Source of the DNA: JBBRVW01 sp038246545
GTDB taxonomy: Bacteria > Actinomycetota > Actinomycetes > JACCUZ01
Direction of reading: 5' to 3'
Assembly (NCBI GenBank): GCA_038246545.1
Contig: JBBRVW010000008.1
Location: 1-64,000, forward strand
Length of the DNA: 64,000 bases
The notes under the pieces were generated by a model. The model searched no databases and was not told where the DNA came from. It saw only the letters and a list, made by a program, of their open reading frames with translations. Below, one piece after another: positions 1 through 7,541 of the stretch (position 1 is the stretch's first letter; each line of letters starts with the position of its first letter). The translations under genes were made by a program, and so were the position numbers.

Positions 1-2
1 CC

Positions 3-356
3 GCGATCACCACGCTGCACCGAGCCTCAGAGAGGAGCAGGGTCGCGAGGCGCTGCGCTTCGGGCGCGATCTACAAGACTTCGCTGCCACCCTGGGGCCG
101 CAGCATGCCCGCGCACATGCGGACGCACTGCGGCGGAAGCGGGTCATCCGCCTCTCGCTGCTCGTGTTCGTACTCGAGATCGAGGCCAGCATCGCCGTGG
201 TCGGACAAGCTCTCGGTTGGTGGCCCACCTAACCCCTACCGCCCGCCCGCCGGTCTTGCCGACGGCACCAGCCAGGCCCACCACAGCCAGAAAGTTCTCG
301 TCGGCGCGGGTCCCCGTGCCCGACGCCGTGACCCTCTGCACCTGACGGATCTTCAC
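3..356 (-). pseudogene. Degenerate ORF of unknown function
   Basis: Reading leftward from an ATG at 356, about 40 codons are open (MKIRQVQRV...). The reading then appears to shift by one base near 235 into a frame that runs to a TAG at about 75-77 and stays open beyond it to the window edge. The composition of the shifted frame (acidic, with leucine and alanine helices) looks coding, so I read this as an eroded gene with one frameshift and one nonsense codon. I recognise no family. It lies beside other broken genes (recombinase, ssb), which fits a decayed insertion. It could also be chance open frame in high-GC DNA. Confidence 0.25.
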
Positions 357-520
357 CTCACGCGCCGGTCAGTCGAGCCGGGCAGTGGGTTGTCCACGGC
401 CCGAAGCCGAGTTGAGGGCGATGAGCAGGCCTAGGCTCTGCCTGACGGACCTCGCCGGCACGCGGTGAGTCAAGTGGTGGTGACGCGCATAGACCGGTCG
501 CATTGCTGATTCAAGTGAAG

Positions 521-686
521 TCAGACTGCCGCGCCCTGGCGCAGCTTGAGTCCGGACCGGTAGTGGAACTGCACCCAGAAGGATGCGTCTCGCACCTCGA
601 TGAACCCGATCTCGGCCAGCCGTTGCGCGCGGCTCGCGGCCTCAGCTTCAGGCACGCCCCCAGATCTCGGCCAACGGTGCGACCGT
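521..686 (-). pseudogene. C-terminal remnant of an unidentified protein
   Basis: About 50 codons (PLAEIWG, one-base shift, then VPEAEAASRAQRLAEIG...) read as a compact helical region followed by an aromatic strand (FWVQFHY) and end at a normal TGA at 521-523. The segment resembles a small winged-helix-like C-terminus, but I cannot name the family. It is fused out of frame to the recombinase remnant on its left-hand coding side, so the junction is a rearrangement scar and not a working gene. Confidence 0.35.
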
Positions 687-996
687 GTGCTCGGACTCGC
701 TCGTCTCGATGACGTCGCTAAAGTCCTCGAGTTCACGGGTCAGCCGGTGCGCCGGTCGGGGTGCCAGGCGATGATCGCGCTTATCTCGCCGTCTTGATGG
801 CCGCGAGCATCGCCTCGTGGCGGGGACACCGCTTCCCAGAGTACGCCGAGACATCGTTGTCGACGTAGAGCTCCCCGACGTCCCAGCCCTCGCGCTCCGC
901 CAGGGCGCGACACTCGCGCTCCTGCCGCCCGACCCCGGCTCGCAGGCCCTGTGGATCAGAACTGATGCGGGCGTAGACCGCCGCCTTGGTAGCCAT
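687..996 (-). pseudogene. Serine recombinase (resolvase/invertase) N-terminal fragment
   Basis: The first 71 codons from ATG 996 encode the start of a large serine recombinase: VYARISSD is the catalytic-serine strand, and the DNDVSAYSGK stretch with the following AMLAAIKTAR helix is typical of the resolvase domain. A TAA at 781-783 ends the frame. The usual continuation (AIIAWHPDR, then RELEDFSDVIE, then an ESEH motif) is present but spread over two other frames, with sequence missing between the last two. The DNA-binding and recombinase domains are absent, so the protein is dead. It probably marks an old integrative element that broke the neighbouring ssb gene. Confidence 0.8.
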
Positions 997-1019
997 ATTT
1001 CCTGGATCGTCTCTGCGGA

Positions 1020-1187
1020 ACTTCCGTCAAGATCGTGTCGCCGTCGTGCCAGCCCCCGGCCGTCCGGTCGAACCGGCGCGCGGTGACGGCTACCCCGGAG
1101 CTTGGCCACCCGCGCTCCGCCCGACGTCACCCGCAGGACGGGGTCGTTCACGACGTTCCCCACCACGGTGACCATCGTCTCGCTCAT
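1020..1187 (-). pseudogene. Truncated single-stranded DNA-binding protein (ssb)
   Basis: ATG 1187 sits behind a GAGGGAGGAA ribosome site and starts MSETMVTVVGNVVNDP, the first strand of an SSB OB fold. The fold continues to GARVAKLR, then one extra or missing base near 1105 shifts it to a frame reading VTARRFDRTAGGWHDGDT, which is the next SSB hairpin. Similarity stops near 1020, just upstream of the recombinase fragment. About two thirds of a normal SSB is missing. In many actinobacteria a paralogous ssb lies beside this GTPase pair, so the position is ancestral and the loss is local. The essential ssb is presumably elsewhere. Confidence 0.75.
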
Positions 1188-1313
1188 CGTTCCTCCCTCG
1201 GCGGCGAAGCGCCCGCGCCGCATCCGACGACGATGCACCGCGCGAGGGTGCGGCCGGGCCACCGCGGCGCATCTGGGGACGGGGCCGCCCCGGCCGGGCC
1301 TGTGGACGGAAGG

Positions 1314-2963
1314 TCAGCCGGTGCGGGCCCTGTCGAGCGCGAGCCGGGCCCGGGCATGCCGCTGCAGCTCGGCCTCGACCGGCCCGAGCATGAGCTCGTC
1401 GGCCACCTGCTCGATCGCCGCACGGAGGCGCGACTCGGCACGTCTCCTCCGGGCGAGCGCCCCGCCTCGCACGAGCAACCGGCCCAGCCACGCGAGCAGC
1501 AGTCCCAGGACGACACCGCCCACGAGGAGCATCGTCGGCAGCGCGACCCCGCCGACGTCCGGGGTCGGCGGGTCCGGCAGGCGGAGGTAGGACCCGAAGG
1601 CGAGCACCAGCAGCCAGACGGCCCCGAGCACCGCGGCTGCCGTGAGCAGCCACTGGGCGGCGCCGCCGGCCCGCCACCAGACCGGCACCCGGTCGACACC
1701 CAGGTCGGTCCCGACCACGGCCTGGTCGAGCCGGTCGCGGACGTCCGAGGACCGGCCGGACGCGGCGGCCGACACCGCACGCTGCCACGGGCGGGGCAGG
1801 TCCTGCGCGACCCCGTCGCACGCCGCGAGCAGCGCGGTGTCGACCTGCGCCCGCTGCACCGGCGTCGGCTCGGGGACCGACGACCGCACGAGCACGGACC
1901 GCACCTGCTTGCGGTCGTCGCCCGTGAGGTGCAGCCGGCGCAGCGGGTCGGGCCGGAGCCGGCGTGCCCAGCGGGTCGGGGGCCAGCCCAGCAGTCCCGC
2001 GCCCCGAAGCCGCCACGACTCCTCGACGGCCGCCCCGATGACCGGGACGCCGGCGGCGCCGGCGAGTGCCGCCACCAGCCGCTGCCGCTCGTGCGCGGCC
2101 ACCCCGGCCGGCTCGTCGGCCGACACCGTCGCGAAGAGCTTCTCGGCCACGTCCTCGACGTCAGCCACCAGGCGGTCGTTGCGCGCCCGGCGGGTCGAGA
2201 CGGCCTCGACGAGCAGGGCACGCAGCGCATCGATGCTGGCACCGGTACGGGCCGAGCAGGTGAGCATGGGTGACCGGCGCAGGCCGTCGGCGTCGAGCAG
2301 CCGGCGCAGGTCCTCGGCGCACTCGGCGGCCGCGAAAGGGTTGACGGTGTCGACCTGGTTGAGGACGACGACCGTGACTGCCTGGTGCCCGGTCAGGCGC
2401 CGCAGGTAGCGCGCGTGCAGCACCTCGTCGGCGTACTTCTGGGGGTCGACGACCCACACCAGGAGGTCGACGAGGTCGACCAGCCGGTCGACCTCCTGCT
2501 GGTGCTCGACGACGGTCGAGTCGTGGTCGGGCAGGTCGAGGAGCACCAGGCCCGCCAGGTCGCCGAGATCTTCCTCGCGCAGCCCGGGACCGTGCCGCCA
2601 GTGCGTCTGCCGCCGGGGCACGCCGAGCCACTGCACCAGCGGGGCGGCGCCGTCGGACCCCCAGACGCTCGCGTAGGCCTTGGACGTCGTGGGCCGGCGC
2701 ACGCCCACCGGCGACAGGTCGCCGCCGGACAGGACGTTGAACAGCGACGACTTGCCGCTGCCGGTCGAGCCCGCCAGCGCGATCACGGTGTGCTCGCCGG
2801 ACAGCCGCAGCCGCTCCCCCGCGCGCCCCGAAACGGCGCGGGCGCGCGCCAGCAGCCGGGGGTCCTCGACCCGGCCGTCCAGCGCCTCGACGGCCTCGTC
2901 CAGCGCGGTGAGCATGCCGGGCAGGTCGGCCCGCCGGTGCCGACTGCGCAACCGCGGGCTCAC
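1314..2963 (-). CDS. Membrane-associated GTPase (YfjP/dynamin-like family)
   Basis: Protein of 549 aa. The G domain has a P-loop at residues 65-72 (GSTGSGKS), a switch II DLPDHDST and a G4 motif NQVD. Near the C-terminus are two hydrophobic helices separated by a short polar loop, so the GTPase is probably anchored in the cytoplasmic membrane. The GTG start at 2963 overlaps the upstream stop as GTGA, which indicates translational coupling; an upstream extension would run through the upstream GTPase. Actinobacteria carry such GTPases in pairs next to ssb and ettA-type genes. Their substrate is not established, and a role in membrane remodelling is inference from family resemblance. Confidence 0.85.
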   Translation of the reverse strand: MSPRLRSRHRRADLPGMLTALDEAVEALDGRVEDPRLLARARAVSGRAGERLRLSGEHTVIALAGSTGSGKSSLFNVLSGGDLSPVGVRRPTTSKAYASVWGSDGAAPLVQWLGVPRRQTHWRHGPGLREEDLGDLAGLVLLDLPDHDSTVVEHQQEVDRLVDLVDLLVWVVDPQKYADEVLHARYLRRLTGHQAVTVVVLNQVDTVNPFAAAECAEDLRRLLDADGLRRSPMLTCSARTGASIDALRALLVEAVSTRRARNDRLVADVEDVAEKLFATVSADEPAGVAAHERQRLVAALAGAAGVPVIGAAVEESWRLRGAGLLGWPPTRWARRLRPDPLRRLHLTGDDRKQVRSVLVRSSVPEPTPVQRAQVDTALLAACDGVAQDLPRPWQRAVSAAASGRSSDVRDRLDQAVVGTDLGVDRVPVWWRAGGAAQWLLTAAAVLGAVWLLVLAFGSYLRLPDPPTPDVGGVALPTMLLVGGVVLGLLLAWLGRLLVRGGALARRRRAESRLRAAIEQVADELMLGPVEAELQRHARARLALDRARTG

Positions 2964-4669
2964 GATGCGTCCTCGACGTCCTGGACGGCGGCGCGCAGGG
3001 CCGCGCCGGCGTCCTCGAGGACGGGGACCTCGTCCAGCCGCGAGGTGAACCGGGCCCGCTCGCCCTCGAGCAACCGCGCGACTCGCTGCTCCAGGTCCCG
3101 GCGCGCCTGCTCGGCCAGCGACCGGACGGCCTGGTCGCCGAGCACCGCCTCGAGCACCTTCTGGCTCAGGGCGGACGCCCCGGTGGCCACGGCCACCTCG
3201 CCGGCCACCAGGCCGCCGGTATGGGCGAACACCACGATCATCACCATCAGGCCGAGACCGTTGACGCCGAACGCGAGGTAGCGCGCGGCGCTCCGCTTGC
3301 CCTGCGCCTGGGTCCGCACCAGCTCGAGGACGGCGGCCTGCCACTCGCGCACCTCACGCGCCGTCGCCTCGGCGAGCCCGGGCGACGAGCGACGCAGGTC
3401 GTCGCCGTCGAGCAGCTGCGCCCCGGCCGGGTCGGCGGACCAGGCGGAGCCGGCCCGGTCCGCGGCCGTGTCGGACGCCGACCGCACCAGCGCCTCGACG
3501 CCCGACTCCAGCGCCTGCGCGAGGTCCTTGCCGGGCGCGGGCCGGCCCGCGACGGCGGCCGTGACGCGGTCCCGGACCCCGGACACCTTCGACTCCAGCG
3601 CGCGCATCATCTCGCCGGTGCCGACGAACTCCTGCCACCGCGCCAGGACCTCGCCGCGCAGCAACGACCCGTCGCCGCTGGCCTCCGACACGTGCTGCAG
3701 CGCGTCGTCGTAGGCAGCGTCGACCTCCTTGCGCAGGCGGCGTACGGCGTCGGCCTGCTCGTCGACCGCGGCGGCGAGGGTGAAGACCCGCGCCGCGAGC
3801 GATCGCACCGCCCCGTCGAGGGTGTGCCGGACCACGGCGGCGCGGGTGTCGGCGTCGGCGGCCAGGTTGTGCAGCCAGCTGCGGACCGGGTCGACGACCG
3901 CGGGCGTCAGCAGGGCGTCGTACGTCGTGGTCTCGGGCACCACGAACAGCGGCGCGCCCCCCAGGCCCTGGTCGGTGAGCATCGCCGCCAGGTGGCCGCG
4001 CACCTCGTCGACCGCCTCGGGCGGCACGCGGTCGAGCAGGACCGCCACCGCCGTACCGCGTGTCACGGCGATCCGGAGGAACTCCCAGGGCACGGCGTCG
4101 GCGTAGCGCGCGGCCGTCGTCACGAACAGCCACATGTCCGCGGCGGCGAGCAGCTGGGTGGCGAGCTCGCGGTTGCGGGTGACGACCGAGTCGATGTCGG
4201 GTGCGTCGAGCACCGCCAGACCGGCCGGGATCCCCGCGCTCGGCACGAGCTGCAGCTCGGTCGGGTTGGACGAGCTGGTGGTCGTGCGGGTCAGGCGGGG
4301 CAGGATGCGTGGCTCCTCGAACCAGACCTGGTCGGTGGGGTGGTGGGCGAGCACGGCAGACCGGGTGGTGGGGCGAAGGACGCCGGCCGCGCTGATCCGC
4401 GCACCGACGAGGCTGTTGACCAGGGTGGACTTGCCCGCGCCGGTGGGGCCGCCCACCACCGCGAGCAGCGGGGCGTCGAGCCGGCGCAGCCGCGGCAGCA
4501 CGTAGTCGGTGAGCTGGTCGGCCGTCTCGCGGCGCATCGTCCGGGCCGCAGCCGCTCCGGGGACGTCCAGTGGCAGGCGCAGCTCCGCGACCTGCTCGCC
4601 CAGCCCCTCCAGGGCGGCCAGCAGCGCTGGATGTCTGGCGCCGGGTACCACGGGGCAATCCTCGCCCAC
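2960..4669 (-). CDS. Membrane-associated GTPase, first of a coupled pair
   Basis: Protein of 569 aa, P-loop GGPTGAGKST at residues 73-82, followed by a dynamin-like arrangement: G3 in the DAPDID segment, a long helical middle region, and a hydrophobic stretch (LMVMIVVFAH and following) about 110 residues from the end that could insert into membrane. The G4 motif is less clear than in its neighbour. It precedes the second GTPase with a 4-base overlap, so the two probably act together, perhaps as a hetero-oligomer. ATG 4669 is used; an in-frame GTG a few codons inside is an alternative. Confidence 0.85.
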   Translation of the reverse strand: MGEDCPVVPGARHPALLAALEGLGEQVAELRLPLDVPGAAAARTMRRETADQLTDYVLPRLRRLDAPLLAVVGGPTGAGKSTLVNSLVGARISAAGVLRPTTRSAVLAHHPTDQVWFEEPRILPRLTRTTTSSSNPTELQLVPSAGIPAGLAVLDAPDIDSVVTRNRELATQLLAAADMWLFVTTAARYADAVPWEFLRIAVTRGTAVAVLLDRVPPEAVDEVRGHLAAMLTDQGLGGAPLFVVPETTTYDALLTPAVVDPVRSWLHNLAADADTRAAVVRHTLDGAVRSLAARVFTLAAAVDEQADAVRRLRKEVDAAYDDALQHVSEASGDGSLLRGEVLARWQEFVGTGEMMRALESKVSGVRDRVTAAVAGRPAPGKDLAQALESGVEALVRSASDTAADRAGSAWSADPAGAQLLDGDDLRRSSPGLAEATAREVREWQAAVLELVRTQAQGKRSAARYLAFGVNGLGLMVMIVVFAHTGGLVAGEVAVATGASALSQKVLEAVLGDQAVRSLAEQARRDLEQRVARLLEGERARFTSRLDEVPVLEDAGAALRAAVQDVEDAS

Positions 4670-4734
4670 GCGGGCACGGGGCGTCGGTTGTGCCGATCAC
4701 CGGCGCGCCGCCCCCGATCACCGGGCACCAGCAC

Positions 4735-4764
4735 TAGACAGGTGACCAATTGGTCACCTATTCT
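4735..4764 (+). promoter_or_regulatory. arsR promoter with operator in the spacer, leaderless
   Basis: TAGACA at 4735-4740 (5 of 6 to TTGACA) and TATTCT at 4759-4764 are 18 bp apart. The start point expected about 7 nt past the -10 falls on the A of ATG 4771. No Shine-Dalgarno sequence precedes the ATG, so the mRNA is probably leaderless. Confidence 0.7.
4740..4759. promoter_or_regulatory. Perfect 20-bp palindromic operator
   Basis: AGGTGACCAATTGGTCACCT reads the same on both strands. It fills the spacer between the -35 and -10 boxes, so a dimeric repressor bound here would exclude RNA polymerase. The adjacent ArsR-family gene is the obvious candidate for the binder (autoregulation). Confidence 0.8.
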
Positions 4765-4770
4765 CGGCAG

Positions 4771-5088
4771 ATGGACGACGACCGGGTCTTCAAGGCACTC
4801 GCCGACCCGACCCGCCGCTTCCTGCTCGACCTGCTCTTCGCGCGTGACGGCCGGACGCTCACCGAGCTCGAGTCCGGGCTGGAGATGACGCGGTTCGGCG
4901 TGATGAAGCACCTCAGGGTGCTCGAGGAAGCCGGGCTCGTCGTCCCCCGCAAGCAGGGCCGGGAGAAGCTGCACTTCCTCAACCCGGTGCCCATCCGGCT
5001 GGTCCACGACCGCTGGATCGACAAGTACACCGAGCGCCGGGTGACCGCGCTCGTCGACCTCAAGAACGAGCTGGAGAAGGAATCATGA
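4771..5088 (+). CDS. ArsR-family winged-helix regulator
   Basis: Protein of 105 aa with the compact ArsR fold: FKALADPTRRFLLDLL (helices 1-2), LTELESGLEMTRFGVMKHLRVL (recognition helix-turn-helix) and a beta-wing near GLVVPRKQGREKLHF. No cysteine pair of the metal-sensing type is present, so it belongs to the SRPBCC-partner subgroup and not to the arsenic sensors. The palindrome inside its own promoter and the 4-base overlap with the next gene point to a self-repressed two-gene operon. Start at ATG 4771 is supported by the leaderless promoter. Confidence 0.92.
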   Translation: MDDDRVFKALADPTRRFLLDLLFARDGRTLTELESGLEMTRFGVMKHLRVLEEAGLVVPRKQGREKLHFLNPVPIRLVHDRWIDKYTERRVTALVDLKNELEKES

Positions 5089-5645
5089 CGACCACCGCTG
5101 AGACCACCACCGTGACCACCCAGGTCCACCGCGTCTACATCAAGGCCAGCGCGCAACGCATCTGGGACGCCATCACCCAGCCGGAGTGGACCGCCCGCTA
5201 CGGCTACACCGGTCTGGTCGAGAGCAACCTCCGGCCGGGCGGCCCGTTCCTGATCCACCCGACGCCCGAGTTCAAGGCCGGCGCCGAGGCCACCGGGTTC
5301 CCCTGCCCCGACCCGATCGTCGACGGCGAGGTCGTCGAGGCCGACCCGCCCCGCCGGTTGGTCACCACCTGGCGGATGCTCATGGACCCGACGATGGCCG
5401 AGGAGCCCTTCACCCGGCTGACGTACGAGATCAAGCAGCTGTCCGGCGGCTACTGCTCGCTGACCGTGGTGCACGACTGCGAGGGGGCGCCGGCCACCTT
5501 CGCGCTGGTCGCCGGCTCGAACGAGGACATGGGCGCCGGCGGCGGCCACGACTGGGTGCTCAGCGACCTCAAGACGCTGCTCGAGACCGGCGAGACCATG
5601 GCCGCGTGGGTGCCGGCCGGCGACGTCGGGCTGCCGGTCGACTGA
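5085..5645 (+). CDS. SRPBCC (AHSA1/START-like) domain protein
   Basis: Protein of 186 aa, of the size of AHSA1-type helix-grip proteins. Recognisable parts are the first strand (VHRVYIKASAQRIWDAITQ), the WTARYGY segment, GGPFLIHPTPEF, the central LVTTWRM strand, and the closing helix DWVLSDLKTLLETGE. The fold forms a hydrophobic cavity for a small ligand; the ligand is unknown. ATGA overlap with the ArsR gene makes it the regulator's partner, a common actinobacterial pairing in which the SRPBCC protein is thought to handle the inducer or its product. Confidence 0.85.
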   Translation: MTTTAETTTVTTQVHRVYIKASAQRIWDAITQPEWTARYGYTGLVESNLRPGGPFLIHPTPEFKAGAEATGFPCPDPIVDGEVVEADPPRRLVTTWRMLMDPTMAEEPFTRLTYEIKQLSGGYCSLTVVHDCEGAPATFALVAGSNEDMGAGGGHDWVLSDLKTLLETGETMAAWVPAGDVGLPVD

Positions 5646-5660
5646 CGGCCGGGCCGTGAG

Positions 5661-5705
5661 GGACGGCGACCCGCACCGGTGCACTAGCGGTCCGGGTCGC
5701 CGTCC
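5661..5705 (+). terminator. Hairpin after the arsR operon
   Basis: Perfect 13-bp arms (GGACGGCGACCCG and its complement) enclose a 19-nt loop that itself contains the palindrome CACCGGTG. It lies 16 bp after the operon stop and before the prfC promoter. There is no T run, as is usual in high-GC actinobacteria. Confidence 0.6.
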
Positions 5706-5767
5706 GCGGACGGGCGCGGCCGTCACCGGTCGCCGCCGTCGATGCGGGCTCCAGGGCCTTCTGGCGG

Positions 5768-5773
5768 TAGCGT
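5768..5773 (+). promoter_or_regulatory. -10 box of prfC leader ORF
   Basis: TAGCGT followed by 7 nt and GTG 5781 matches the leaderless pattern seen elsewhere in this window. Confidence 0.5.
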
Positions 5774-5780
5774 GCGTCCG

Positions 5781-5804
5781 GTGAGTGTTCAGCCCCGCCG
5801 ATGA
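5781..5804 (+). CDS. Seven-codon leader ORF coupled to prfC
   Basis: GTG AGT GTT CAG CCC CGC CGA TGA encodes MSVQPRR. Its stop overlaps the prfC start as ATGA. prfC has no ribosome-binding site of its own, whereas the leader GTG lies where a leaderless transcript would begin. Ribosomes finishing the leader would reinitiate on prfC. Since prfC acts in termination and recycling, feedback through this short ORF is conceivable, but that is speculation. Confidence 0.45.
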   Translation: MSVQPRR

Positions 5805-7435
5805 CCGACGCCCTCCAGCTCCCGGAGCCCGCGGCTCCTGCCTCCGACCCGGCCATGAGCGCCCGGGTGCGCCGGGAGGCCGCCCGGCGGCGCACCTTCG
5901 CTGTCATCAGCCACCCCGACGCGGGCAAGTCGACCCTGACAGAGGCGCTGGCGCTGCACGCCCGCGTGATCTCGCAGGCCGGCGCCGTCCACGGCAAGGC
6001 GAACCGCCGCGGCACCGTGTCGGACTGGATGGAGATGGAGCGCGACCGCGGCATCTCGATCACCTCCGCCGCGCTGCAGTTCTCCTACCGCGACTCCGTG
6101 GTCAACCTGCTCGACACCCCGGGGCACGCCGACTTCTCCGAGGACACCTACCGGGTCCTGGCGGCCGTCGACGCAGCGGTGATGCTCCTGGACGCCGCCA
6201 AGGGCCTCGAGCCGCAGACCCTCAAGCTGTTCGAGGTGTGCCGGTACCGCGGCATCCCGGTCCTCACCGTGGTGAACAAGTGGGACCGGCCCGGCCGCGA
6301 CGCGCTCGCCCTGATGGACGAGATCTCAGAGCGCATCGGGCTGCGCCCCACCCCGCTGACCTGGCCGGTCGGCATCGCCGGCGACTTCCGTGGCGTGCTG
6401 GACCGGCGTACCGGCGGCTTCATCCGCTTCACCCGGACCGCCGGTGGCGCCACGGTCGCCCCCGAGGAGCACCTGGATCCCGCCACCGCGCAGACCCGGG
6501 AGGGCGACGCGTGGGCGACCGCCGTCGAGGAGCACGAGCTGCTCGGAGCGGACGGCGCCGATCACGAGCAGGACACCTTCCTCGCCGGGCGCTCCACGCC
6601 GGTGCTGTTCGCGTCGGCAGTGCAGAACTTCGGCGTCGGCCAGCTCCTCGACGTCCTGCTCGAGCTGGCCCCGGCTCCTACGGCCCGCGCGTCCACCGAC
6701 GGTGACGCGCGGCCGGTCGACTCCTCCTTCTCCGCCTTCGTCTTCAAGGTGCAGGCGGGCATGGACTCGGCGCACCGCGACCGGATCGCGTTCGCGCGGG
6801 TCTGTTCCGGCGTCTTCGAGCGCGGCATGGTCGCCACGCACGAGCCGACCGGGCGGCCGTTCGCCACCAAGTACGCGCAGGCCGTGTTCGGCCGCGAGCG
6901 CCACACCCTCGACACCGCCTACCCGGGTGACGTCGTCGGGCTGGTCAACGCCGCGGCCCTCGGCATCGGCGACACCCTGTACGCCGACGACCCGGTGCGC
7001 TTCCCGCCGATCCCGGCGTTCGCGCCCGAGCACTTCGCGGTCGCCCGGGCCGAGGACTCCGGCCGCTACAAGCAGTTCCGCCGCGGCATCACCCAGCTCG
7101 AGCAGGAGGGCGTCGTCCAGGTGCTGCGGTCCGACCTGCGTGGCGACCAGGCACCCGTCCTCGCCGCGGTCGGGCCGATGCAGTTCGAGGTCGCCACCCA
7201 CCGGATGGCGCACGAGTTCAACGCGCCGGTACGCCTGGACCGGCTCGACTACACCCTCGCCCGGCGTACCCGGGCGGAGGACGCCCAGGCCCTCGACCGG
7301 ATCCGGGGGGTCGAGGTCCTCACGCGCGGCGACGGCGCCGTGCTGGCCCTGTTCCCCGACCGCTGGCGGCTGCAGATCGTCCAGCGCGACCACCGCCAGG
7401 TCGTGCTCGACCCGCTCGTCGCCGACAACGACTGA
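5801..7435 (+). CDS. prfC: Peptide chain release factor 3
   Basis: Translational GTPase of 544 aa that removes RF1/RF2 from the ribosome after peptide release. The G1 motif SHPDAGKST is at residues 37-45, the effector region contains RGISIT, G3 is DTPGHADFSED and G4 is NKWDR. The C-terminal part has the RF3-specific PMQFEVATHRM and the terminal LQIVQRDHRQVVLDPL. Length agrees with bacterial RF3 (about 530). It stands alone between two intergenic regions and is preceded by a coupled seven-codon ORF. Confidence 0.97.
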   Translation: MTDALQLPEPAAPASDPAMSARVRREAARRRTFAVISHPDAGKSTLTEALALHARVISQAGAVHGKANRRGTVSDWMEMERDRGISITSAALQFSYRDSVVNLLDTPGHADFSEDTYRVLAAVDAAVMLLDAAKGLEPQTLKLFEVCRYRGIPVLTVVNKWDRPGRDALALMDEISERIGLRPTPLTWPVGIAGDFRGVLDRRTGGFIRFTRTAGGATVAPEEHLDPATAQTREGDAWATAVEEHELLGADGADHEQDTFLAGRSTPVLFASAVQNFGVGQLLDVLLELAPAPTARASTDGDARPVDSSFSAFVFKVQAGMDSAHRDRIAFARVCSGVFERGMVATHEPTGRPFATKYAQAVFGRERHTLDTAYPGDVVGLVNAAALGIGDTLYADDPVRFPPIPAFAPEHFAVARAEDSGRYKQFRRGITQLEQEGVVQVLRSDLRGDQAPVLAAVGPMQFEVATHRMAHEFNAPVRLDRLDYTLARRTRAEDAQALDRIRGVEVLTRGDGAVLALFPDRWRLQIVQRDHRQVVLDPLVADND

Positions 7436-7541
7436 CAGCCGCGACACGAGTCCGGCACCGCAACGTCCACCAAGACCCGTACGGGTCACGCCACCGGCAC
7501 CCAGGCGGTCACCACCTGGGCCCTCACGACAGGATCAGCCC

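Noticed and set aside
1035..2273. 412-codon plus-strand ORF opposite the first GTPase
   Set aside because: Its Arg/Pro/Gly/His-rich sequence is the antisense shadow of a well-supported GTPase gene; no start signal or domain.
7436..7541. Possible riboswitch or attenuator before rnj
   Set aside because: Only short inverted repeats (CCCGTACGGG, CCCAGG/CCTGGG) are present, and no known riboswitch core could be recognised.
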